46,699 nt of DNA from an uncultured Lachnospiraceae bacterium (GTDB lineage Bacteria > Bacillota > Clostridia > Lachnospirales > Lachnospiraceae), in the NCBI GenBank assembly GCA_944381405.1, contig CALWLA010000019.1:1-46699 (forward strand). Direction: 5' to 3'. Every line of letters begins with the position of its first letter. The stretch's first letter is position 1. Under the pieces are notes generated by a model. That model was not told the origin of the DNA. It saw nothing but the letters and a program-made list of their open reading frames with translations, and searched no databases. Made by a program: the position numbers and the translations under genes. Shown here one piece after another: positions 15,100 through 22,780 of this stretch.

Positions 15100-15651
15100 A
15101 TGAAATCACTGGGATTTGCAATGAAGGATCTCTTTGCTCATTATCTGAACTGGAAGGGACGGCTTTCCAGAGCGGGATACTGGTGGGCATGGCTGGGAGT
15201 GTTCCTCGTAGGTCTGGTGTTCTCTCTGCTGGGGGTTTTTGTGCACGAGGCAATCAGCTATCTGGGGGATCTGTGGTCCCTGGCGACTCTTTTGCCTATG
15301 TTTTTTGCGGCCATGCGCCGTTACCATGATTCCGGAAAACCGGGCTGGCTGGCGCTGCTTCTGTCTGTGCTGACAGAGGTTTTCATGCTTATCGGCCTTA
15401 CAGTGCTGATCGTTTCCATCGCAGGGCTTTCTGTAGGCGCGATGGATGGTGAGCCGGGAGCCGCGGTGGCCCTGTTCGGCACCAGCGGAATTTTCCTGGT
15501 TTTGATGCTGGCGGGCCTTGTGGTGAATTTCATCATGCTGGTGCTGCCCAGCACCCCGGGGACGAACCGTTATGGCGCTCCGAGACCCTTTGATCCAAAC
15601 GAAGGGCAGAGTCCTTCCGGTCCTACCCAGAGCGGCATCGACCTGCAGTAA
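15100..15651 (+). CDS. DUF805 family membrane protein
   Basis: 183 residues. Start 15100 is chosen because AAAGGA lies about 10 nt upstream; ATG at 15091 is possible but too close. The family pattern is present: FAHYLNWKGRLSRAGYWW at the N-terminus, four hydrophobic helices (about residues 30-52, 60-78, 88-112, 130-155), RRYHDSGKPGW in the middle and PGTNRYGAP near the C-terminus. DUF805 proteins are small inner-membrane proteins of unknown function. It is followed after 15 nt by another membrane protein gene. Confidence 0.85.
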   Translation: MKSLGFAMKDLFAHYLNWKGRLSRAGYWWAWLGVFLVGLVFSLLGVFVHEAISYLGDLWSLATLLPMFFAAMRRYHDSGKPGWLALLLSVLTEVFMLIGLTVLIVSIAGLSVGAMDGEPGAAVALFGTSGIFLVLMLAGLVVNFIMLVLPSTPGTNRYGAPRPFDPNEGQSPSGPTQSGIDLQ

Positions 15652-15666
15652 GGGAGCCTTCTGAAC

Positions 15667-17220
15667 ATGACCCGGAAAAACTTGGAAAAAGACTTGCAGC
15701 AGACAGAAACAACAAAGGGGAGACAGAGCGCGCGGCTTTTCGCGCTCTGTCTCCTTCCGGTCCTTCTGGGAACCTTTTTTTCTCTGTGGTATATCAGCAA
15801 CGCAGCCTGCGACGTGGTGTATACGGACTATATCCGCCTGATCGATTCTTATCTGCCGGACGTGACGGATCCGGCGAAGTTTTTCGTGCCGGATATCCTG
15901 ACCCGCATCCCTGCGTCCTTTCTGCAGCGACTCATCAATGTGGAGGTGTTCGGCTTTTCCGTGACCTTCGACCGCATCTGTACGGTCTTGGGACTGGCTT
16001 TATGCGGCGGGATGCTGGCGGCCTACACCGTGAGAAAACGGGCCCCGGCCTGGAGCTATCTCCTGGCTATGGCGGTGCTCTTTTCCCTGATCAAATGGGA
16101 GATCCTTCTGAACGGCACCTGCTGGGCCCATGTGGTGTCCTTCGGCCTGTTTTTCCTGAACTATGAGCTTCTGGACAGGGTGTATGGGGGAGACCGGAGA
16201 CGGGGGCTTGTGGCGGCCCTTTATGTGCTGCCCTTTGTGATCCTGCTGTTTGCCGGGGAGTATATCGCCTCTTATACGGGAGGTCTGATCTTAGCTTACG
16301 GATACTGCATCCTTCAGGAAAAATTCCGGCAGGAAAAACTCCGGGATCGCGGAAGCGCTTTCGGGGAGAAAGGGGACAGCGGGCAGGGCCTCCGGGAGAA
16401 AAGGCTGCCCTGGCGGAGCCTGCTGGTCTGCTCGGTGATCCCGCTGCTTTTGTATCTTTGCAGCAGGCATTTTGCCGTATGGGAGCACGCAGGGGCCACG
16501 GATATGAGCTTTACGGAAGCCTTTGCTATGGATCCGCTGTTTTTGCCTCGGTTCTTTATCCGGAGCTTTGCAGGAGCGGTGCTGGGACAGGAGACCATCC
16601 GCACCCTGGAGGAAGCGGGGCGGCTTTCAGACCATGGCGTCCTTTTTCTGGGGCTTCTGGTGATCTGCGCCTATCTGCTGGCCATTTATCTTTATATCCG
16701 GAAAGGGCTTTATAAAAAGACCCTGTTTCCCATGATCCTGCTGCTGACCGGCGGCATGAACCATGTGCTGGTGACGGCCTCCCGATGGATCTTCCTGGAG
16801 GATTCCTATGCCCTGAGCTCCCGTTACGCCGGGCAGTTCATGATCGGGCTCTTCGGCATCCTGCTGATCTTCGGCCTGGCCCTGAAACCGGAACCGGTAA
16901 GGGCGGCGGAAACGCCGAAACCGTGGCGTCCGGGCAGGCTGACGGCGGCAGCGGCGCTGGTCCTGAGCCTTGGCTTTCTTTTGGGAAACTGCTATACTAC
17001 CTGGGACGAGCTGAAAAAGATGCCCTACCGGGAAGAAAACTATGAAAAAATGTCCCTGATGGTGCTGGATTACCGGAATCAGGACATCGAAGCGCTGTGC
17101 AGCGCTCTGGAATGGCGGAAGGACCCGGAGGACTGCCTCCACGCGCTGGAAATCTTAGAGGAAAACCATTGGAACGTTTTCCGGCAGCAGGCGGAAGCCG
17201 CTGCGGTACCGTCGGAATAA
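15667..17220 (+). CDS. Polytopic membrane protein, DUF6056/GT-C-like
   Basis: 517 residues with ten or more hydrophobic segments (for example about 25-45, 105-125, 135-152, 160-175, 190-208, 245-262, 325-345, 355-372, 395-415, 430-447). The first outside loop carries acidic pairs (ACDVVYTDYIRL), a layout seen in lipid-linked sugar glycosyltransferases of the GT-C kind and in DUF6056 proteins. No motif identifies the donor or acceptor. It lies directly upstream of rfbF and rfbG, so a surface-glycan role is a reasonable inference. A charged loop (about 216-242, rich in Arg, Lys and Glu) is likely cytoplasmic. Ribosome site AGGGAG is rather far (about 10 nt). Confidence 0.6.
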   Translation: MTRKNLEKDLQQTETTKGRQSARLFALCLLPVLLGTFFSLWYISNAACDVVYTDYIRLIDSYLPDVTDPAKFFVPDILTRIPASFLQRLINVEVFGFSVTFDRICTVLGLALCGGMLAAYTVRKRAPAWSYLLAMAVLFSLIKWEILLNGTCWAHVVSFGLFFLNYELLDRVYGGDRRRGLVAALYVLPFVILLFAGEYIASYTGGLILAYGYCILQEKFRQEKLRDRGSAFGEKGDSGQGLREKRLPWRSLLVCSVIPLLLYLCSRHFAVWEHAGATDMSFTEAFAMDPLFLPRFFIRSFAGAVLGQETIRTLEEAGRLSDHGVLFLGLLVICAYLLAIYLYIRKGLYKKTLFPMILLLTGGMNHVLVTASRWIFLEDSYALSSRYAGQFMIGLFGILLIFGLALKPEPVRAAETPKPWRPGRLTAAAALVLSLGFLLGNCYTTWDELKKMPYREENYEKMSLMVLDYRNQDIEALCSALEWRKDPEDCLHALEILEENHWNVFRQQAEAAAVPSE

Positions 17221-17280
17221 AAACGTCCGCAAGGCACGGGGATATGGCCTGATGCCAAAATGGGAGGAAAGGAATTTTTT

Positions 17281-18063
17281 ATGAAAGTAGTGATACTGGC
17301 AGGGGGACTCGGCACCCGCATCAGCGAGGAATCCCATCTTCGCCCAAAGCCCATGATCGATATCGGCGGAATGCCGATCCTGTGGCATATCATGAAGCAT
17401 TACAGCGCCTACGGCTACAATGACTTCATCATTTGCCTGGGCTATAAACAGCATATGGTCAAGGAGTTTTTTGCGGATTATTTTCTGTATATGTCCGACG
17501 TGACCTTTGACATCCGGAACAATCAGATGGAGGTGCACAACAAGCCCGCCGACCCCTGGAAGGTGACGCTGATCGATACCGGGCTCCACACCATGACGGG
17601 AGGCCGGATCAAGCGGGTGCAGAAATACATCGGCGACGAGCCCTTCATGCTGACCTATGGGGACGGCGTCAGCAACGTGAATCTGCGGGAGCTGGAGGCC
17701 TTCCACCGGTCCCACGGAAAGATCGCCACCATCACCACGGTGAACCTGGCCCAGCTGAAGGGGGTCCTGGATGTGGATGATAATAACCAGATCATTTCCT
17801 TCCGGGAAAAGCAGGAGGACGACGGCTCTCTGATCAACGGCGGATTTATGATGTTCAATCCGGAGATCTTCCGGTATTTAAAGGGCGATGATACGGTGCT
17901 GGAGCAGGGGCCCTTGACCCAGCTTGCGGAGGAAGGGCAGCTGATGAGCTTTTACCATGATGGATTCTGGCAGTGCATGGACACCCAGCGGGAACGGGAA
18001 AAGCTGCAGAAGCTTTGGGACAGCGGAAACGCTCCCTGGAAGATCTGGAAAGACGGAAAATAG
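17281..18063 (+). CDS. rfbF: Glucose-1-phosphate cytidylyltransferase
   Basis: 260 residues from ATG 17281 after GGGAGGAAAGG; the family is about 257. The nucleotidyltransferase signature LAGGLGTR (6-13) is followed by RPKPMIDIGGMPILWHIM, and the GDGVSNVN and NGGFMMFNPE segments are those of RfbF. It makes CDP-glucose from CTP and glucose-1-phosphate, the first step to CDP-linked 3,6-dideoxy- or 6-deoxyhexoses for surface polysaccharide. It is 2 nt from rfbG, so the two are co-translated. Confidence 0.94.
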   Translation: MKVVILAGGLGTRISEESHLRPKPMIDIGGMPILWHIMKHYSAYGYNDFIICLGYKQHMVKEFFADYFLYMSDVTFDIRNNQMEVHNKPADPWKVTLIDTGLHTMTGGRIKRVQKYIGDEPFMLTYGDGVSNVNLRELEAFHRSHGKIATITTVNLAQLKGVLDVDDNNQIISFREKQEDDGSLINGGFMMFNPEIFRYLKGDDTVLEQGPLTQLAEEGQLMSFYHDGFWQCMDTQREREKLQKLWDSGNAPWKIWKDGK

Positions 18064-18065
18064 GT

Positions 18066-19205
18066 ATGAAACTGGAAACATTACAGAAATTTTATCAGGG
18101 AAAACGGGTGCTGGTGACCGGCCATACCGGTTTTAAAGGCAGCTGGCTGTGCGGGATCCTGAGCCTTTTGGGGGCAGAGGTATACGGCTATGCCCAAAAG
18201 CCGCCTACGGCTCCGGCCCTTTTCGAGGTGCTGTACGGCAGCGGCGCAGGGGAGAAGACGGCGGAAAACCTGCAGCTTCATCTTCCGGAAGCAGAGGGGG
18301 CTGCCATCAGGGGCGGCCTGCGGGTATCCCATATCGGCGATATCAGGAACTTCCCCGAGCTGCTGGAGTTTTATAAAGCAGTGCAGCCGGACTGCGTGCT
18401 GCATCTGGCAGCCCAGCCCATCGTGCGGGATTCCTACAGGATCCCCCGGGAGACCTATGAAACCAACGTCATGGGAACGGTCAATCTGATGGAGTGTATG
18501 CGCCTTGTACCAGGCTGCAGCTCCTTCCTGAACGTCACCACGGACAAGGTATACCTGAACGAAGAGCGGCCAGGCTACGGCTACCAGGAGGAGGACAAGC
18601 TGGACGGCTATGATCCCTATTCCAACTCCAAGTCCTGCTCGGAGCTGGTGACCCACAGCTACATGCACTCCTTCTTTTCCGAGGGGGTACCGGCCATCTC
18701 CACGGCCCGGGCGGGAAATGTCATCGGCGGCGGAGACTTTGCCAACGACCGCATCATTCCCGACTGCCTGCGGGCGGCCTTCCAGGGAAAGGACATCCTG
18801 GTGCGGAACCCAAACAGCACCCGGCCCTATCAGCATGTGCTGGAGCCTTTGGCGGTGTATCTCACCATCGTCATGAAGCAGGCGGAGGATGGCAGCCTTG
18901 CGGGCTGGTACAACGTGGGCCCGGACGACTGCGACTGCGTCACCACCGGGGAGCTGGCAGAGCTTTTTGTGGAGGCTTTTGGAGAGGGGCTTCGCTGGTA
19001 CTGCCCGGGAGCGCCCACAGGACCCCACGAGGCGGATTTCCTGAAGCTCAACAACGAAAAGATCAAGCGGGCATTCGGCTGGCAGCCGGTATGGCACATC
19101 GGGGAGGCGGTGGAGGCCACCGTCCGGTGGTCCAGAGCCTTTCAGGAGAGCAGCGAGGCGGCAAACGCCGAGATGCTGCGGCAGATAAGGGAATATTTTG
19201 GATAA
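18066..19205 (+). CDS. rfbG: CDP-glucose 4,6-dehydratase
   Basis: 379 residues, extended SDR fold: NAD-binding VTGHTGFKGSW (18-27), catalytic Tyr185 and Lys189 in YSNSK, TTDKVY segment (158-163), then NSTRPYQHVLEPL typical of RfbG. It converts CDP-glucose to CDP-4-keto-6-deoxyglucose. It is some 20 residues longer than usual owing to extra residues around 58-86 (a Gly/Ala/Glu-rich insert after the YGYAQKPPT segment). The genes that usually use the product (rfbH/ddhC and later) are absent here, and a terminator follows directly. Confidence 0.94.
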   Translation: MKLETLQKFYQGKRVLVTGHTGFKGSWLCGILSLLGAEVYGYAQKPPTAPALFEVLYGSGAGEKTAENLQLHLPEAEGAAIRGGLRVSHIGDIRNFPELLEFYKAVQPDCVLHLAAQPIVRDSYRIPRETYETNVMGTVNLMECMRLVPGCSSFLNVTTDKVYLNEERPGYGYQEEDKLDGYDPYSNSKSCSELVTHSYMHSFFSEGVPAISTARAGNVIGGGDFANDRIIPDCLRAAFQGKDILVRNPNSTRPYQHVLEPLAVYLTIVMKQAEDGSLAGWYNVGPDDCDCVTTGELAELFVEAFGEGLRWYCPGAPTGPHEADFLKLNNEKIKRAFGWQPVWHIGEAVEATVRWSRAFQESSEAANAEMLRQIREYFG

Positions 19206-19211
19206 GAAAAG

Positions 19212-19247
19212 GGGAATGCCACGATGGGTGGCATTCCCTTGGTTTTT
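19212..19247 (+). terminator. Terminator after rfbG
   Basis: Perfect 11-bp arms GGGAATGCCAC (19212-19222) and GTGGCATTCCC (19228-19238), 5-nt loop, then TTGGTTTTTC. It separates the glycan genes from the convergent peptidase operon. Confidence 0.88.
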
Positions 19248-19253
19248 CAGAAC

Positions 19254-20351
19254 TTATTCCGCAGTTATAAACAGCTCTTTTGGTGCCTGATTTAAGACTT
19301 CCCGCTGCCCTTCCAGATTGATGGCAACGATATCTTCGATGCGCATGCCGAATTCGCCGGGGACATATATGCCGGGCTCGATGGAAAAACACATGCCCTT
19401 TTCCAGCTTCCTGGCATTCCACTTCGCGATATAAGGAGCTTCATGGGTCATATATCCGATGCCATGTCCGATTCTTGTGGTGAAATATTGATCTACATTT
19501 TCTTCTGATAGAATGGTTCTGGCCTGTTGGTCGATATCCGGGATGAAGGCCCCTTCCACGGCGGAAGATTCTGCAGCCAACTGGGCTTTCAGTAAGAGCT
19601 GATAAAGCTGGCGCTGCCGGTCGGAAACGGAGCCGATGAAAACGGTTCTGGTCATATCAGAATGAAGACCATGAAAAAGGCATCCGAAATCCATGATCAG
19701 ACAATCTCCCGTGGAAAGCTGACGGGAATATTGGCAGTAGTGGGGATACCCGGCATTTGGGCCAGATGCGACCAAAGCGCCTGCATCGGTCCCACCTCGC
19801 CGTTCCATTTCGGAAACCAGCATATCCCGAACATCTCCTTCCAGTAAACCGGCGTGGATCCTGGGCAGAACGGCGCAATAGGCCTCATCAGCTATAGAAG
19901 CCGCTTTTCGCAGGCACTCCAGCTCCTCGGCCGTCTTGCAAATTCGCACTTCTTCCAAAAGAGAGACAGCATTCTGAAAATTACAACCGCTTTTTTCTGC
20001 AATATCCAGCAGATGAAAGGCCTTGGTAGAGGAATTAACGCCGATGGACTTTCCGGATAGCTGCATTTTTTCTAGTACCGGAAGAAGAACTTCGGTCATG
20101 GTTTCGTTATCGAACCAGGTAAATACCGGAATGCTTTCGGGCAGGGCATGGACGGCTTCATCTCCGGTCAGCAGATTGCAGAAGTAAAATGCGCTGCCGT
20201 CCCGTTTGACAAACAGCCCTTGAAATCTTTCGCAGACCACAGGAGAAAAGCCTGTCAAAAAGGAAAGTTCTTCGGAGGGGCAGATCAGGATAGCATCTAA
20301 ATCTGACTGTTTCAGCAGGTCGGTCAGTTTTTGGAAATAGAAATGATTCAT
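19254..20351 (-). CDS. M24 family metallopeptidase, Xaa-Pro aminopeptidase-like
   Basis: 365 residues. ATG at 20351 lies 3 nt after GGAGGTG; a start 12 nt earlier would sit inside that ribosome site. The N-terminal creatinase-like domain (about 1-125) is followed by the pita-bread catalytic domain with all five metal ligands: Asp221, Asp232, His296, Glu325 and Glu339, in DFGCLFHGLHSD, GHGIGYMTHEAP, SIEPGIY and MRIEDIV. It removes N-terminal residues from peptides, often before proline, in the cytoplasm. Last gene of the leftward operon (amidohydrolase, yjbQ, this) under the GntR-controlled promoter at 21752-21780; a hairpin (20374-20400) upstream may lower its expression. Confidence 0.92.
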   Translation of the reverse strand: MNHFYFQKLTDLLKQSDLDAILICPSEELSFLTGFSPVVCERFQGLFVKRDGSAFYFCNLLTGDEAVHALPESIPVFTWFDNETMTEVLLPVLEKMQLSGKSIGVNSSTKAFHLLDIAEKSGCNFQNAVSLLEEVRICKTAEELECLRKAASIADEAYCAVLPRIHAGLLEGDVRDMLVSEMERRGGTDAGALVASGPNAGYPHYCQYSRQLSTGDCLIMDFGCLFHGLHSDMTRTVFIGSVSDRQRQLYQLLLKAQLAAESSAVEGAFIPDIDQQARTILSEENVDQYFTTRIGHGIGYMTHEAPYIAKWNARKLEKGMCFSIEPGIYVPGEFGMRIEDIVAINLEGQREVLNQAPKELFITAE

Positions 20352-20373
20352 AGACACCTCCATAAATGTGAAA

Positions 20374-20400
20374 GGGGCCTGCCATATCTCAGCAGGCCCC
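20374..20400 (-). terminator. Intercistronic hairpin, partial terminator between yjbQ and the M24 gene
   Basis: Arms GGGGCCTGC and GCAGGCCCC (20374-20382, 20392-20400) with a 9-nt loop; on the minus strand TTTCACATTTAT follows. It sits inside the operon, 23 nt before the M24 start codon, so it probably attenuates rather than ends transcription. Confidence 0.6.
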
Positions 20401-20414
20401 AGCCTATGCAGTTT

Positions 20415-20843
20415 TTACTCGCCGATGATCTCAACGTAAATGGTCCTTAACTGGACTCCGTCAAATTCTGCGAAGTAGATATCCTGCGCCATACCCATTA
20501 CCATCTTTCCATCAACGATCGGTACAACACAGTGGTTTCCTACCAGCATGGATTTTAAATGGCCTGGAGCATTTCCGCCGATTGCGCCATAGCTCGGCAG
20601 GAAATGGGAATGGGCATAATCCTTATGAAGCGGAATAAGGTCTTCAAGAGTATCCTCAATATCCCGCTCCAGACAGGGCAGGCTTTCGTTGATCATGATT
20701 CCTGCAGTGGTGTGGGAAAGGATCACAAAGACAAGCCCATTTTTGATCTTTGAATTAGCGACAATTTCGCGAACATCATCGGTGATTTTGATCAGCTCAA
20801 ACTCTTTGGTAGAGTATTTCTGCAGTTTGGTGAATTCAACCAT
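20415..20843 (-). CDS. YjbQ family protein (UPF0047, secondary thiamine-phosphate synthase fold)
   Basis: 142 residues, the full family length. The conserved features are all there: ILSHTTAGIMINE (about 41-53), a DIEDTLEDLIP segment, and the H-rich SHFLPSYGAIGGNAPGHLKSML loop. YjbQ proteins have weak thiamine-phosphate synthase activity in vitro but their true role is unknown. It lies between an amidohydrolase-fold gene (3 nt upstream) and a peptidase, not near thiamine genes, so a thiamine role here is unlikely. Confidence 0.92.
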   Translation of the reverse strand: MVEFTKLQKYSTKEFELIKITDDVREIVANSKIKNGLVFVILSHTTAGIMINESLPCLERDIEDTLEDLIPLHKDYAHSHFLPSYGAIGGNAPGHLKSMLVGNHCVVPIVDGKMVMGMAQDIYFAEFDGVQLRTIYVEIIGE

Positions 20844-20846
20844 TTT

Positions 20847-21698
20847 TTAGCCCTCCAGTCCAAGAAAGTTTGCGGCATTTCCGCCGAGCAGCTTATCCAT
20901 CGTTATTTTTGAAAGCGGAAGGCTTTCCAGTCCGCGTTTGATCCTGGCCGGACGGAAACGCGGGTTATTTGAGCCGAAAAGAATTTTGTCGGCAATATTG
21001 TGTTCGATCCAGAGGGAGCCCATCATCTTCTGGAAGATGTCCGAGAAGAATTGTTCTGGACAATCCATATAAACGCCGGCAGTGTCTGCGTATACATTCG
21101 GATGCTTTAAAATGATCGCTGCGGTTTCAACGATCCATGGGAAACCGAAATGAGAAATATTCATGCGCAGCTGCGGATAGCGTACTGCAACCTCTTCAAA
21201 GAGATAAGGATGAGCATACTTCAGCAACGTATTCGGCTGCCAGGAAAGACCCGCATCAAAGGTGACGGGAACGTTGTGTTCCAAGCAAATCTCGTATAAT
21301 GGGAATAATGCCGGGTCATTCGGATAAACATGCTGCTTTGACGGATAGAGCGCCAGACCTTTTAAATTCAGGTCTTTCAAAGCGTATTGCAGGATAGCTG
21401 CCGCGTCTTTTTTGTTGGGATCAACGCTGGCAAAGCCGATAAAACGCTGAGAATCCAGATCGATCAGTTTTTTGATCTCCTCATTTGAGATAACGATCTC
21501 TCCGTCGATGGTTTCAGTGTCCTCAGGAAGCAAAACGAGCTTGTCGATATTGGCGAAAGCCATTTGTTTTTCGACGAGCTCCAGCGGAAAGGGACTCATT
21601 AAATCGTATCCCATAACCTGCTTGCGCTTAAGAAGACGGTTTTTGTCGTCACAAATCGGTCCGTAAAAGGCCGGGTGCACATGAACATCAATAACCAT
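20847..21698 (-). CDS. Amidohydrolase-fold protein (amidohydrolase_2) with altered metal ligands
   Basis: 283 residues, ATG at 21698 after AAAGGAG. It has the N-terminal HxH (His6, His8 in VHVHP), the barrel pattern of amidohydrolase_2 proteins, and His183 in ISHFGFPW. Two normally conserved positions are changed: the usual PVxxHxG is PVTFDAG (Asp148), and the usual GSDxP is GSNNP (Asn244). Metal binding or chemistry must therefore differ from standard members (decarboxylases, lactonases, amidases). First gene of the leftward operon that shares its operator with the peptide importer, so its substrate is likely derived from the imported compound. Confidence 0.82.
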   Translation of the reverse strand: MVIDVHVHPAFYGPICDDKNRLLKRKQVMGYDLMSPFPLELVEKQMAFANIDKLVLLPEDTETIDGEIVISNEEIKKLIDLDSQRFIGFASVDPNKKDAAAILQYALKDLNLKGLALYPSKQHVYPNDPALFPLYEICLEHNVPVTFDAGLSWQPNTLLKYAHPYLFEEVAVRYPQLRMNISHFGFPWIVETAAIILKHPNVYADTAGVYMDCPEQFFSDIFQKMMGSLWIEHNIADKILFGSNNPRFRPARIKRGLESLPLSKITMDKLLGGNAANFLGLEG

Positions 21699-21722
21699 GG
21701 GAAACTCCTTTTCATTTTTGAT

Positions 21723-21780
21723 ACGTCATGGGATGTCTTATATCAAGACCAAGTATACTTGGTCAGGAAAAAAATGTCAA
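21723..21780 (-). promoter_or_regulatory. Promoter and operators of the leftward operon
   Basis: On the minus strand TTGACA (21780-21775), 17 bp, TATACT (21757-21752). A perfect 18-bp palindrome GACCAAGTATACTTGGTC (21747-21764) covers the -10 box. Downstream of the start site is an inverted repeat ACGTC-ATGG-GATGT (21723-21736) followed by CTTATAT on the plus strand. The same block recurs at the importer promoter (22728-22741). The GntR protein coded next door is the likely ligand. Confidence 0.72.
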
Positions 21781-21808
21781 TAGCCAAACAGACGGCAATA
21801 CAAAGTGA

Positions 21809-21837
21809 TTGACAATACAAATGATTTTTTATAATAT
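21809..21837 (+). promoter_or_regulatory. Promoter of the HutC-type regulator gene
   Basis: TTGACA (21809-21814), 17 bp, TAATAT (21832-21837); a TATAAT at 21830 gives a 15-bp alternative. It is divergent from and back-to-back with the promoter at 21752-21780, 29 bp between the two -35 boxes. Confidence 0.6.
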
Positions 21838-21900
21838 AAGGTTATAATACATATAACGAAGATAAAAAGGGCTATGTATACAGGCCGAAAGGAGCAGGTT

Positions 21901-22617
21901 GTGCAAAAGCTTGTGGATAAAGGTGGAAAGCTTCTGTATCAGCAACTGGCGGAAGAGTTAAGGAAGAACATTGAAACGGATAGATGGAAGCCGGATGATC
22001 AGATCCCTACAGAGGGGGAACTGATGGAACTGTTTAACGTCAGCCGGGTTACGGTCAGGAAGGCCATCGAAGAGCTTGTGGAGGATGGGCTTTTGATAAA
22101 GATCCATGGAAAAGGAACCTTTGTGGCCCGTAAAAAGATCCAGAAACCGATCCAAACCTTTATCGGCTTTTCGGAAATGTGTAAAAATATGGGTTTGAAG
22201 CCCTCATCGAAGGTGATCAGCCTGGAAATGCATGCGGCTCATAAGAAGGTAAGAGACTTTTTTCAGCTGGAAAAGGAAGATGCTCCGGTGGTGATCATCA
22301 AGCGCCTGAGGCTTGCCGATGGAAAACCGATCATTTATGAGACCAATATTTTTCCGGCGGAATACAGGTTTCTGTTGCTGGAGGACCTGAAGGGCTCCTT
22401 ATATGACCTGTTGAAGGAGAAGAATATCGTTCCGGCAAAATCAGTCAAGGAGATAGATGTCTGCGTAGCCAATGAAGTTGAGGAGGAATACCTGGAGGTC
22501 CCGCCGGGAACGCCGCTTTTACTGATCGATGAAATGGTTTATGACGATCAAATGCAGCCTTTGCACATCTGTAAACAGATATTCCGGACGGATATGCTAA
22601 AATATACAATTCAGTAA
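21901..22617 (+). CDS. GntR family transcriptional regulator, HutC subfamily
   Basis: 238 residues from GTG 21901, chosen because AAAGGAG ends 6 nt upstream; an ATG at 21874 in the same frame has only a weak site. The winged helix (about 10-80) reads LLYQQLAEELRKNI, IPTEGELMELFNVSRVTVRKAIEEL and HGKGTFVA. The C-terminal UTRA ligand domain (about 85-235) has the PIIYETNIFP and LLLIDEMVY strands of HutC proteins, a group that includes the fructoselysine regulator FrlR. It sits between two operons that carry matching operators, so it probably represses both until a small metabolite, perhaps a sugar phosphate or modified amino acid, binds UTRA. Confidence 0.9.
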   Translation: MQKLVDKGGKLLYQQLAEELRKNIETDRWKPDDQIPTEGELMELFNVSRVTVRKAIEELVEDGLLIKIHGKGTFVARKKIQKPIQTFIGFSEMCKNMGLKPSSKVISLEMHAAHKKVRDFFQLEKEDAPVVIIKRLRLADGKPIIYETNIFPAEYRFLLLEDLKGSLYDLLKEKNIVPAKSVKEIDVCVANEVEEEYLEVPPGTPLLLIDEMVYDDQMQPLHICKQIFRTDMLKYTIQ

Positions 22618-22637
22618 ATGAATGGCATAAATGGATG

Positions 22638-22668
22638 CCGGTCTGCCATAGGGCAGGCCGGTATTTTT
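22638..22668 (+). terminator. Terminator of the HutC-type regulator gene
   Basis: CCGGTCTGCC (22638-22647) pairs with GGCAGGCCGG (22652-22661) with one U-G pair, 4-nt loop, then TATTTTTAT. It separates the regulator from the importer operon. Confidence 0.82.
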
Positions 22669-22689
22669 ATGCTGTCAAAAAATATTGTA

Positions 22690-22748
22690 TTGACATTTAT
22701 ACAGATCTGAGGTATTTTATAGAAAATACATCACAAGATGTCTTATAT
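22690..22748 (+). promoter_or_regulatory. Promoter and operator of the peptide importer operon
   Basis: TTGACA (22690-22695), 17 bp, TATTTT (22713-22718). From 22728 to 22741 lies the inverted repeat ACATC-ACAA-GATGT, then CTTATAT. Over 22 positions it matches the block at 21722-21743 at 18, with the same 4-nt centre. The start-site-proximal position of both suggests roadblock repression by the same GntR protein. Confidence 0.72.
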
Positions 22749-22780
22749 TATATCATTACAAATCAAAAGGGGAGGTAACT

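Noticed and set aside
20415-20843. Thiamine biosynthesis role for the YjbQ gene
   Set aside because: No other thiamine gene or TPP riboswitch is present and the operon context is peptide metabolism.
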